From NCBI GenBank assembly GCA_016790475.1, contig JAEUOX010000112.1, forward strand, positions 1 through 50,619: DNA of 50,619 nucleotides, given 5' to 3'. The notes beneath the pieces were generated by a model, which made no database searches, was not told where the DNA came from, and saw only the letters and a program-made list of their open reading frames with translations. This document shows, in pieces, positions 34,406-41,675 of this stretch (position 1 is its first letter; the number at the start of each line of letters is the position of its first letter). The stretch comes from Rhodoferax sp. (GTDB lineage Bacteria; Pseudomonadota; Gammaproteobacteria; Burkholderiales; Burkholderiaceae_C). Both the position numbers and the translations under genes were made by a program.

Positions 34406-35698
34406 TACGCCCACCGGCCGCAAGGCCCCGTGCCGGCTGCGGCGCACACGCCACAGCAGGAACACGACGACCGCCAGGTTCAGCAGGTTCCAGGCGATCC
34501 CGTTCAGGAAGGCGGCGTGGTAGGAGCCGGTCCAGTCGTAGACCGCGCCGGACATCCAGCCGCCCAGCGCCATGCCCAGCATCGTGGCCATCAGGATCGC
34601 GCCCATGCGCGCGCCAGCCTGCGCCGGGCTGAAGTACTCCCGCACCACCAGCGCGTAGCTCGGCACGATGCCGCCCTGGAACAACCCGAACAGGCCGGAC
34701 ACCACATACAGCGGCACCAGACCGTCGAAGGGCAGGAACAGCAGCAGCGCGATGCCCTGCAGCACCGAGCCCAGCAGCAGCGTGCGCAGCCCGCCGATGT
34801 GGTCCGACACCCAGCCCGACAGCAGGCGGCTCAGGATGCCCAGGCCCATCATCAGCGACAGCATCTCCGCGCCGCGGGCCGCGCCGAAGCCCAGGTCGGT
34901 GCAGTAGGCAATGATGTGCACCTGCGGCATCGCCATCGCGACACAGCAGCCCAGGCCGGCCAGCGCCAGCAGCCCCTGCAGCCGGCCCTGCGCCAGGCCC
35001 AGCGGCCAGCGCGGATCGGACTGGCCGAGGAAGCGTGCGGAGCGCAAGGCCGCTGCCGGCGCATCGCCGCCCTCCGCCACGGTCGCGGGCGGTGGATGCC
35101 GGAACACGAGCGACAACAGCGCCAGGCTGACCAGGCAGAACGCACCGACCCAGAAGTAGGTGGCCCGCCAGCCCGCCGCCGCGACGAAGTGCTGCATCAG
35201 CGGCGGCCAGACGACACCGGCGACATAGTTGCCGCTCATGCAGATGCCGATCGCGATGCCGCGGTTGCGGTTGAACCAGCGCGAGGTGTCCGCCATCAGC
35301 GGCGCCATCGTTGCCGACACACCCAACAGGCCGACCAGCACCCCATGGGCCAGGCTGAAGCTGCGCAGGCCACCGGCACCGGCGGCCAGCATGAAGCCTC
35401 CGCCGAGCAGCACGCCGCCCCCCAGCAGCACCGGCAGCACGCCGAAGCGGTCCGCCCAGCGCCCCATCAGGATGCCGCCAATGCCGAAGCCGATCAGCGT
35501 TGCGGTGTAGGGCAGCGAGGCGTCCGCCCGCACGACGCCGAAATCCTGCTGGATCGCCGGCAGCACCACCGACGGCGCATAGATGCCGACCCCGCCGATC
35601 GTCATGACCAGCAGCGCCGCGAACAGGCGCAGCCAGGCGTAGCGGGACTCCGCTGCATGCCGGACCGGCAGGCGCTCGGCCACTGCAGGGGGGTGCAT
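34403..35698 (-). CDS. MFS transporter
   Basis: A 431-residue major-facilitator permease with about 12 membrane helices. The first helix begins near residue 20 (AWLRLFAALLVMTIGGVGIY) and the loop 2-3 motif is MGRWADRFGVLP, matching the MFS G-x-x-x-D-R-x-G signature. RWFNRNRGIAIGICMSGNY after helix 4 resembles the monocarboxylate/oxalate-formate type group. The ATG at 35698 lies 1 nt beyond the stop codon of the class V aminotransferase, so translation is coupled. The substrate may be an organic or amino acid used by that enzyme; this is inferred from coupling. A 62-bp repeat-filled gap separates it from phoD. Confidence 0.88.
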   Translation of the reverse strand: MHPPAVAERLPVRHAAESRYAWLRLFAALLVMTIGGVGIYAPSVVLPAIQQDFGVVRADASLPYTATLIGFGIGGILMGRWADRFGVLPVLLGGGVLLGGGFMLAAGAGGLRSFSLAHGVLVGLLGVSATMAPLMADTSRWFNRNRGIAIGICMSGNYVAGVVWPPLMQHFVAAAGWRATYFWVGAFCLVSLALLSLVFRHPPPATVAEGGDAPAAALRSARFLGQSDPRWPLGLAQGRLQGLLALAGLGCCVAMAMPQVHIIAYCTDLGFGAARGAEMLSLMMGLGILSRLLSGWVSDHIGGLRTLLLGSVLQGIALLLFLPFDGLVPLYVVSGLFGLFQGGIVPSYALVVREYFSPAQAGARMGAILMATMLGMALGGWMSGAVYDWTGSYHAAFLNGIAWNLLNLAVVVFLLWRVRRSRHGALRPVGV

Positions 35699-35699
35699 G

Positions 35700-36890
35700 T
35701 CAGTCCTGCACCAGGGAGGCAACCGCGGCATCGAGCGCGCCGCTGCCGCAGGGCACACCCATCACCCGCAATGCCGCCTCGACGCCGCCCAGGCAGCCCA
35801 GCAGCATCGGCGCGTTCATGTCACCCAAATGCCCGATCCGGAACACGCGCCCCTGCAGCGGCCCCAGCCCGCCGGCCATCGCCACCTGGAAGCGCTCACG
35901 CGCCAGCGTGCGCAAAGCGTCGGTGTCGAAGCCCGGTGGCACCGTGATCGCCGTGACCGACGTGGAGCGGCTCGCCGGTTGCTGCGCAAAGAAGCCCAGC
36001 GCACCGCCGGTGCTCCAGCGCGCAACCGCCGCATGCACCATCGCGGTCACGCGGCGATGGCGCGCAAAGACCTGCTCGGCTCCCTCCTGCGCGAACAGCG
36101 CCAATGCGGCCTCCAGACCGAACAGCAGCGTCTGCGGCGGCGTGCCGCAGTACTTGCGGTAGGAATGCGGGCTGCGGCGCAGCCGCCAGTCCCAGTAGAA
36201 GCGCGGCTGCGGGTTGGCCTCGCAGACCGCCATCGCACGCGCGTCGGCGGCCGCAAAGCCCAGGCCGGGCGGGCACATCAGGCCCTTCTGCGAGGCCCCG
36301 AGCACGACGTTGACGCCCCAGGCATCCATCGCGAACGGCGTGGCACCGAGCGAGGCGACCACGTCCACCACCAGCAGCGCCGGGTGGCCGGCGGCGTCCA
36401 GCGCGGCGCGCAACGCGGGGATGTCGCTGGTCACGCCACTGGCCGTATCGGTATGCACCGCGAACACCGCCAGGATTGCGTGGTCGCGGTCCTCGCGCAG
36501 CGCCTGCTCGACGGCGGCCGCGTCGATCGGCAGGCCTGGCACCCAGGGCGTGCGAACGACCCGCCCGCCCATCGCCTCGGTCTGCTCCGCCCAGGAGTCC
36601 GAGAAGTGCCCGGTACCGGGCACCAGCACGCTCTGCCCGGGGCCGACCAGATTGCTGATGACCGCCTCCCAGGCGCCATGGCCGTTCGTGGCATAGACGA
36701 ACACATCCGCCTGGGTGGTCTGCAAGAGGCTGCGCAGGCCGGACTCGACCACATCGATCGTCTCACCCAGGCGCGGGTCGCCCATGTCCATCGGCTGGCG
36801 CCCGATCGCCTGCTGGACCTCCAGCGGGACATGGCTCGGGCCGGGGGAATGCAGGAACTGGCGACCGGGGGTGCGGGAGCGGAGGGACAT
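35700..36890 (-). CDS. Class V aminotransferase (serine/alanine--glyoxylate type)
   Basis: A 396-residue PLP enzyme of the AGXT/serine-glyoxylate aminotransferase family. The PLP lysine is K202 in VVLGASQKGLMCPPGLGF. HSPGPSHVP near the start and the VYATNGHGAWEAVISNL segment, where PLP phosphate binds, are typical. FRIGHLGDMN near the C-terminus is the family's substrate-carboxylate region. It probably moves an amino group from serine, alanine or a related donor to glyoxylate or pyruvate. The downstream MFS gene begins 1 nt after the stop. The start ATG aligns with family starts (MSLRSRTPGRQFLHSPGP). Exact donor and acceptor are not determined. Confidence 0.9.
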   Translation of the reverse strand: MSLRSRTPGRQFLHSPGPSHVPLEVQQAIGRQPMDMGDPRLGETIDVVESGLRSLLQTTQADVFVYATNGHGAWEAVISNLVGPGQSVLVPGTGHFSDSWAEQTEAMGGRVVRTPWVPGLPIDAAAVEQALREDRDHAILAVFAVHTDTASGVTSDIPALRAALDAAGHPALLVVDVVASLGATPFAMDAWGVNVVLGASQKGLMCPPGLGFAAADARAMAVCEANPQPRFYWDWRLRRSPHSYRKYCGTPPQTLLFGLEAALALFAQEGAEQVFARHRRVTAMVHAAVARWSTGGALGFFAQQPASRSTSVTAITVPPGFDTDALRTLARERFQVAMAGGLGPLQGRVFRIGHLGDMNAPMLLGCLGGVEAALRVMGVPCGSGALDAAVASLVQD

Positions 36891-36961
36891 GCGCGTCGGA
36901 GTCAGGCGGTGAAACGGGCATCTTAAGCCAGTAGCGCTGCCCGCAGCGCCCGTCGTCGCGG

Positions 36962-36967
36962 CACAAT
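36962..36967 (+). promoter_or_regulatory. -10-like CACAAT just upstream of the DAO-type gene
   Basis: CACAAT ends 9 nt before the ATG at 36977. No Shine-Dalgarno lies between them and no clear -35 box is visible. It resembles the arrangement upstream of other genes in this window that may have leaderless mRNAs. Confidence 0.3.
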
Positions 36968-36976
36968 GGCCCCACG

Positions 36977-38113
36977 ATGGACACGACCACGCACTTCGAC
37001 ATCGCGATCATCGGCGCCGGCATCGCGGGCGCCTCGGTCGCCGCCCTGCTGGCCCCGCACCGCAGCGTGCTGCTGCTGGAGGCGGAATCCCAGCCGGGCT
37101 ACCACTCCACCGGCCGCTCGGCGGCGATGTTCATGGAGAGCTACGGCCCGCCGGCGGTGCGCGCGCTGACGCGCGCCAGCCGCGCGTTCTACCTGCAGCC
37201 GGCCGGCGCGTTCTCCCCGACCCCGCTGCTCGGGGCCCGGGGCGCGCTGTACGTGGCGGCACCGGAGCAGCTGGAGAACCTGCAGGCCTTCTACGACGAG
37301 ATGGCGCCGAGCTGCACCGGACTGCTGCGACTCGATACCGCCCAGGCCCTGGAGCGCGCCAGCTGCCTGCGGCCGGAGCGGGTCGCCGCGGCGGTGCTGG
37401 ATACCGATGCGATGGACATCGACGTGCATGCCCTGCACCAGGGCTACCTGCGTCAGATGCGCAAGCACGGCGGCGTGCTGCGCTGCAATGCCCGCGTGCA
37501 GTCGGCCCGTCGCACCGCCACCGGCTGGGAACTCTCGCTCGCCGACGGCGAGCCGGTCCGGGCCGCCACCGTCGTGAATGCCGCCGGCGCCTGGGCCGAT
37601 GCAGTCGGCGCCCTGTTCGGCGCCCCGCCGATCGGCCTGGTGCCGCACCGGCGCTCAGCCTTCACCTTTGCGCCCCCGGCCGGCATGGCGACGAGCCACT
37701 GGCCGGTCGTGGCCGATGTCGACCACCACTGGTACTTCAAGCCGGATGCCGGCGTGCTGCTGGGCTCGCCAGCCAATGCCGACCCGACCCATCCGCAGGA
37801 CGTCGTGCCCGAAGAGCTCGATATCGCCACCGGCATCCACCACATCGAGGCCGTGACCACGCTGACGATCCGCCGTCCGCTGCGGACCTGGGCCGGCCTG
37901 CGCTCCTTCGTGCCCGATGGCGAGATGGTGATCGGCGCGGATCCGGCCTGTGACGGCCTGTTCTGGGTGGCCGCCCAGGGCGGGTACGGCATCCAGAGCG
38001 CGCCGGGCGCCGCGCTGCTGGCGGCGTCGCTGTTGCTGGAACAGCCCCTGGCGGAGCCGCTGGTGCAGCACGGCGTGGATCCGGCCGCGCTGTCGCCGGC
38101 CCGCCTGCGCTGA
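36977..38113 (+). CDS. FAD-dependent amino-acid oxidoreductase (DAO family, DauA-like)
   Basis: A 378-residue flavoprotein. FDIAIIGAGIAGASVAALLA is the FAD dinucleotide-binding motif, and QPGYHSTGRSAAMFMESYGPPAVRALT, of which GYHSTGRSAA is diagnostic, resembles D-arginine/D-amino-acid dehydrogenases. RTWAGLRSFVPDGEMVIG and WVAAQGGYGIQSAPGAALLAA (GGYGIQSAP) form the C-terminal FAD-binding part. It likely oxidises a D-amino acid or another secondary amine; the specific substrate is unknown. It is divergent from the class V aminotransferase (86-bp gap), which may hint at joint amino-acid catabolism. Its stop lies in a perfect hairpin shared with the convergent gene. Confidence 0.85.
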   Translation: MDTTTHFDIAIIGAGIAGASVAALLAPHRSVLLLEAESQPGYHSTGRSAAMFMESYGPPAVRALTRASRAFYLQPAGAFSPTPLLGARGALYVAAPEQLENLQAFYDEMAPSCTGLLRLDTAQALERASCLRPERVAAAVLDTDAMDIDVHALHQGYLRQMRKHGGVLRCNARVQSARRTATGWELSLADGEPVRAATVVNAAGAWADAVGALFGAPPIGLVPHRRSAFTFAPPAGMATSHWPVVADVDHHWYFKPDAGVLLGSPANADPTHPQDVVPEELDIATGIHHIEAVTTLTIRRPLRTWAGLRSFVPDGEMVIGADPACDGLFWVAAQGGYGIQSAPGAALLAASLLLEQPLAEPLVQHGVDPAALSPARLR

Positions 38114-38130
38114 GGGCGCCGCGCCCTCAG
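38110..38130. terminator. Perfect hairpin spanning two convergent stop codons
   Basis: CTGAGGGCG (38110-38118) and CGCCCTCAG (38122-38130) form a 9-bp perfect stem with a 3-nt loop. One arm contains the TGA of the DAO-type gene and the other the TGA of the convergent unknown gene. It reads the same on both strands and may block exonucleases or help to terminate transcripts in both directions. No T-run follows. Confidence 0.5.
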
Positions 38131-38816
38131 CGGCTGCCGGCGTTCGGCAGGTGGGCGTCGCGGATCGCGAACAGCCGGGCCAGGTCCTCCGAGACCTCGT
38201 CCGGGGATTCGATGTCCAGCGGCAGGTCCACCGTCGTGACGGTGCCGACGGTTTCGGGCATCGGCGCCGCGGTGGCGGCCACGGCGGGGGTTGGTGCCGG
38301 TGCCGCGGGGGCGGCCGGCGCGGCCGGGGCCGGGGCCGCCTCCGTCAGCTTCGCCGGTGGCTCCAGCCAGACCATCGGGTCCGGCATGTCGGTGAACGGG
38401 CAGGTGGTGCCGACCTGGTACTGCCAGGAAATGCTCAGCAGCCATTCGCGTGCGGTCGGGTCGAAGCCATGGATCTCGTCCAGCAGCCGGTTCTGGAAGG
38501 CCACGGTGTACTTCAGCAGCCGCACGTCCCACTGGCGCACGACCAGCCGCAGGTGCACGAAGGTCTGGCCGCCGCGGCCGAGTTCCAGCAGCACCTGCGA
38601 CTCGATCCAGCCGTCCGGGATGCCGGAGATCCGCAGCGTGTCGCGCGTCATCACGCGCACCAGCTCGCGCCGCGTGCCGGCCTGCTGGTTGTCGACCTGG
38701 AAGGTGCGGGAATCCGGCGCCGCTTCGGGCTGCGGCGGCTCGGAGGGCGCGGCGGGCGCGGACGCCTCGGCCGGGGGTGCCTTGGTGCTGCCGAACAGGC
38801 GTTTGATCATGCTCAT
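38127..38816 (-). CDS. Conserved-looking protein of unknown function
   Basis: A 229-residue protein I do not recognise. Residues 1-45 are Ala/Pro/Glu-rich after a short basic start (MSMIKRLFGSTKAPP). A compact region at about 45-145 reads RRELVRVMTRDTLRISGIPDGWI, then QTFVHLRLVVRQWDVRLLKYTVAFQNRLLDEIHGFDP and WLLSISWQYQV, and looks folded. An Ala/Pro linker (about 165-195) leads to a short acidic tail with LPLDIESPDEVSEDLARLFAIRD. There is no signal peptide or membrane helix, so it is probably cytosolic. The linkers suggest a scaffolding or regulatory role. The start ATG is the first of two (38816, 38810). A 113-bp gap separates it from the next unknown gene on the same strand, and they may form one unit. 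Confidence 0.6.
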   Translation of the reverse strand: MSMIKRLFGSTKAPPAEASAPAAPSEPPQPEAAPDSRTFQVDNQQAGTRRELVRVMTRDTLRISGIPDGWIESQVLLELGRGGQTFVHLRLVVRQWDVRLLKYTVAFQNRLLDEIHGFDPTAREWLLSISWQYQVGTTCPFTDMPDPMVWLEPPAKLTEAAPAPAAPAAPAAPAPTPAVAATAAPMPETVGTVTTVDLPLDIESPDEVSEDLARLFAIRDAHLPNAGSR

Positions 38817-38929
38817 CGTCGGGCCTTTCTCGATACGGGGCCGGCGCCTGCCGCACCCAATCGGGGCGCCACGGGGCCTGCGCTGCCCGCCATTGTGGCC
38901 CACAACAGGGGCCGCCGGCCGGTTGCCGG

Positions 38930-39445
38930 CTACAGCAGCATGGCGCCGAAATGGCGCGCAAAGGCCTGCGCCGTCGCGGCATCCAGCCGCTGGCCGACGA
39001 ACACCTCGACGCCGCGCAGCATCTGGCGCAGCTCCTGCGGGCTGGCGCAGCGCTCGACCGCCGTACAGATCGGCGTGGCCGCGTCCCCCAGCCGCTCCCG
39101 GATGAAGGCCGAGGCCTGCGCGCGCACATCGGCGAAGGCCTCCGGATGCGTGGCCGGGCGCGGGGCCGCCTCGGGCGCTGCACTGGCGAAGCCGGGCGCG
39201 GCAGGTGGCTGGAGTGCCACCGGTGCACCGTCGATCGCCAGGTAGCCGAACTGCAGCAGGTAGCTCAGCGTGTCGTCCAGCTCGCCGACACGCACGAAGG
39301 CACCCAGGTCGTTGACGGTGCGGTGGCCGTCCGCCAGGATCAGCAGCCGGCGCTGCAGCGCGCTCAGCACCACCGAGCGCTCCTGCACCTCCGCGCGGCC
39401 CTTGTCGGTCTTGGCCGGGATGGCTCCGGGCGACAGCGTGGACAT
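38930..39445 (-). CDS. Small two-part protein of unknown function
   Basis: A 171-residue cytosolic-looking protein I do not recognise. Residues about 15-75 (SVVLSALQRRLLILADGHRT, NDLGAFVRVGELDDTLSYLLQFGYL) have the look of a winged-helix-like or PqqD-like fold: a helix, a Gly-containing turn and LxxFGYL. A Pro/Ala linker (about 78-98) leads to a helical C-terminal part with a single pair of cysteines (PICTAVERCASPQELRQML). It starts only 6 bp after the class I aminotransferase stop and precedes the other unknown gene, so the three genes are probably one operon. Function cannot be inferred from this. Confidence 0.6.
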   Translation of the reverse strand: MSTLSPGAIPAKTDKGRAEVQERSVVLSALQRRLLILADGHRTVNDLGAFVRVGELDDTLSYLLQFGYLAIDGAPVALQPPAAPGFASAAPEAAPRPATHPEAFADVRAQASAFIRERLGDAATPICTAVERCASPQELRQMLRGVEVFVGQRLDAATAQAFARHFGAMLL

Positions 39446-39451
39446 GGCGGC

Positions 39452-40627
39452 CTACAGCGCCTGCTTCAGCCGGCCGATGCCTTCGCGGATGCGCTGCAGG
39501 TCGGCGGTTGCAAAACTCAGGCGCAGCGTGGCGTTGTCCGGTGCCTGCGCGAAGAACGGCGCGCCGGGCACGAAGGCCACCAGTTGCTCGATCGCGCGGC
39601 GGGCGAACTCGGCGGCGTCGCGGCCCCCGGTGAGCCGGGCCCAGAAGAACATGCCGCCCTGCGGCGCGTTGAAGCTGATCGCGTCGCCCAGATCCTGGCG
39701 CAGGCATTCCGCCATCACGCGGGCGCGCTCGGCATAGGTGCGGCGCACCACATCCAGTGTCGGCGCCAGCCGGCCCAGCGTCAGGTAGTGCGCGGCGATC
39801 GCCTGGCTCAGGTTGCTGGTGTGCGCATCGCTGAACTGCTTGCACATCGTCGCGCGCGCCAGCAAGGCCTCCGGCGCGATCATCCAGCCGACGCGCAGGC
39901 CGGGGCTCAGGATCTTGCTGAAGCTGCCGCAGTGGGCCAGCCAGTCGCGGCTGCCGGGCACCTGCTCGCTGAGCGCCAGCAGGCTGGGCGGTGGCGGCTG
40001 GTCGAAGTACAGCTCGCCATAGGGATCGTCCTCGACGACCAGCGTGCGGGTGCGCAGCGCCACCTCCAGGATGCGCCGGCGGCGGGCCTCGCTCAGCGTC
40101 GCGCCGCTGGGGTTGCCGAAGGTCGGGATCAGGTAGACCAGGCGCGGCCGGTGTTCCTCGATCAGGCGCTCCAGCACGTCGACCTGCACGCCGTCGGCGT
40201 CGATCGGCGCACCGATCACCTGCGCGCCATAAAGACGGAAGCACTGGATCGTCGCCAGGAAGGTCGGCGCCTCGACGATGACCTTGTCCCCCGGGTTGAT
40301 CATCGTCTTGCCGATCAGGTCCAGCGCCTGCTGGCTGCCGGTCGTGACGATCAGGCCGTTCGGAGCCACCACCGCGCCCTTCGCACGCATGTGGGTGCTG
40401 ATGCCGGCGCGCAGCGGCTCGTAGCCCTCGGTCGCGCCGTATTGCAGCACCGGGCCCGGCGTGGACGACAGCACGGCGTCGCTGGCGATCCGGATGCCCT
40501 CGGCGTCGAACAGGGCCGGATCCGGAAATCCGCCGGCGAAGCTGATGATGCCGGGCTTGCCCAGCAGCTTGAACAGCTCCCGGATGGCGGAGGTCTCGAC
40601 GTTCTGAAGTCGGCTGGCGAATTCCAT
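39452..40627 (-). CDS. Class I/II aminotransferase (2-aminoadipate/LysN-like)
   Basis: A 391-residue PLP-dependent fold-type I aminotransferase without the GntR domain of MocR regulators. The PLP lysine is K238 in CGSFSKILSPGLRVGW; GSQQALDLIG binds the cofactor phosphate and PTFGNPSGATLSE is the conserved Asn/Pro region. FAGGFPDPALF near residue 30 and the VEDDPYGELYF segment resemble LysN-type 2-aminoadipate and aromatic transaminases. The ATG at 40627 aligns with the family (MEFASRLQNVETSAIRELFK, of which the last part is typical); the frame stays open upstream. It heads a probable three-gene unit with the two unknown proteins. The substrate is not determined. Confidence 0.88.
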   Translation of the reverse strand: MEFASRLQNVETSAIRELFKLLGKPGIISFAGGFPDPALFDAEGIRIASDAVLSSTPGPVLQYGATEGYEPLRAGISTHMRAKGAVVAPNGLIVTTGSQQALDLIGKTMINPGDKVIVEAPTFLATIQCFRLYGAQVIGAPIDADGVQVDVLERLIEEHRPRLVYLIPTFGNPSGATLSEARRRRILEVALRTRTLVVEDDPYGELYFDQPPPPSLLALSEQVPGSRDWLAHCGSFSKILSPGLRVGWMIAPEALLARATMCKQFSDAHTSNLSQAIAAHYLTLGRLAPTLDVVRRTYAERARVMAECLRQDLGDAISFNAPQGGMFFWARLTGGRDAAEFARRAIEQLVAFVPGAPFFAQAPDNATLRLSFATADLQRIREGIGRLKQAL

Positions 40628-40742
40628 GGTGGCAGCAATCCCCAAAAAAGCACTATTGTGGCAACACTGCGCTGCCGCCCCGTGCGTCAGAATGATGCCA
40701 TGGGCGGCGACGCCCCCGTACCGCCACGCACCAGGAGCCACC

Positions 40743-41543
40743 ATGTCCGATATCGACGCCCTGTTCACCTCGATCGCCCTGCCGGTGATGCCGGAAGTCG
40801 GCCTGGCGCTGATCAACACGCTGGATGACGAGGACACCCCCCCGTCGAAGATCCAGGCGCTGATCGCGCAGGACCCGGCCCTCAGCGCCAAGCTGCTCGC
40901 GCTGGCCAACAGCGCGGCCTTCGGGCTGACCCGCAAGGTGTCCACGCTGGACAGCGCATTGAGCCTGGTCGGCATCTCCAAGGTGCGCACGCTGGCGCTG
41001 TCGGCCTGCCTGCACAACGCGTTCTCGATGCCGCAGGGCGTGGACGGCGCAGCCTTCTGGCGCTACGGGCAGCGCTGCGCCGGTTATGCGCAGTGGCTGG
41101 CCGAGGGCGTCGACGAGGACCGCCAGCGCGCCTGGCTCACCGGGCTGATGCTGCGCCTGGGCGAGCTGTTGATCTGCACCGCACACCCGAAGGCGGCCAC
41201 TGCCATCGAGCAGCAGCCCTGCAAGCCGGGTGAGCGCTGGGAGCGCGAGCGCGCGGTCTGCGGCTTCGACGAGGGCCAGGTCACCGCCGAGCTCGCCCGC
41301 CGCTGGAACTTCCCGAGCACGATCCAGTACGCCCTGCGCCTGTGTGCCGATCCGCTGCAGCACAAGCCGATCGTGCCGCTGTCCGGCATTCTGCATCTGG
41401 CCGCGCGGCTGGCCGAGGACCCGCAGGCCGATGCCGAGGCCATCGACACGCTGCCGGTACCGATCATGTCTGCACTGCAGTTGAAATACGGCTGGATGAA
41501 GACGGATTTCCCGGACGGCTCGCGCTTCGTCAGCGTGAACTGA
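40743..41543 (+). CDS. HDOD domain protein
   Basis: A 266-residue protein made of one HDOD domain (about 10-210), an inactive relative of HD phosphohydrolases. Typical features are the AQDPALSAKLLALANSAAFG helix pair (quoted as LIAQDPALSAKLLALANSA) and SALSLVGISKVRTLALSAC. HDOD proteins act in signalling, often linked to cyclic-di-GMP, motility or stress, without a known reaction. AGGAG lies about 8 nt before the ATG, which fixes the start. It is divergent from the aminotransferase (115-bp gap) and followed after 132 bp by the glutamate dehydrogenase gene. Palindromic CGGCCG repeats directly after its stop may form a hairpin. Confidence 0.9.
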   Translation: MSDIDALFTSIALPVMPEVGLALINTLDDEDTPPSKIQALIAQDPALSAKLLALANSAAFGLTRKVSTLDSALSLVGISKVRTLALSACLHNAFSMPQGVDGAAFWRYGQRCAGYAQWLAEGVDEDRQRAWLTGLMLRLGELLICTAHPKAATAIEQQPCKPGERWERERAVCGFDEGQVTAELARRWNFPSTIQYALRLCADPLQHKPIVPLSGILHLAARLAEDPQADAEAIDTLPVPIMSALQLKYGWMKTDFPDGSRFVSVN

Positions 41544-41675
41544 CGGCCGGGTGCCACGGCCGGACGGCCGGCCGATGCAACTGCGGCATAAGGCCATGTT
41601 GCGCGTGTTTTCGAGGCCCTGCGCGGGCAAAGCGGCTCCTAGAATCCCGCCGCATTCCACGCAGACGGAGACAGC

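Noticed and set aside
38912-38932. GCCGGC repeats near the end of the small unknown gene as an intrinsic terminator
   Set aside because: Only a 6-bp self-complementary stem, no T-run, and such motifs are expected by chance in this GC-rich DNA.
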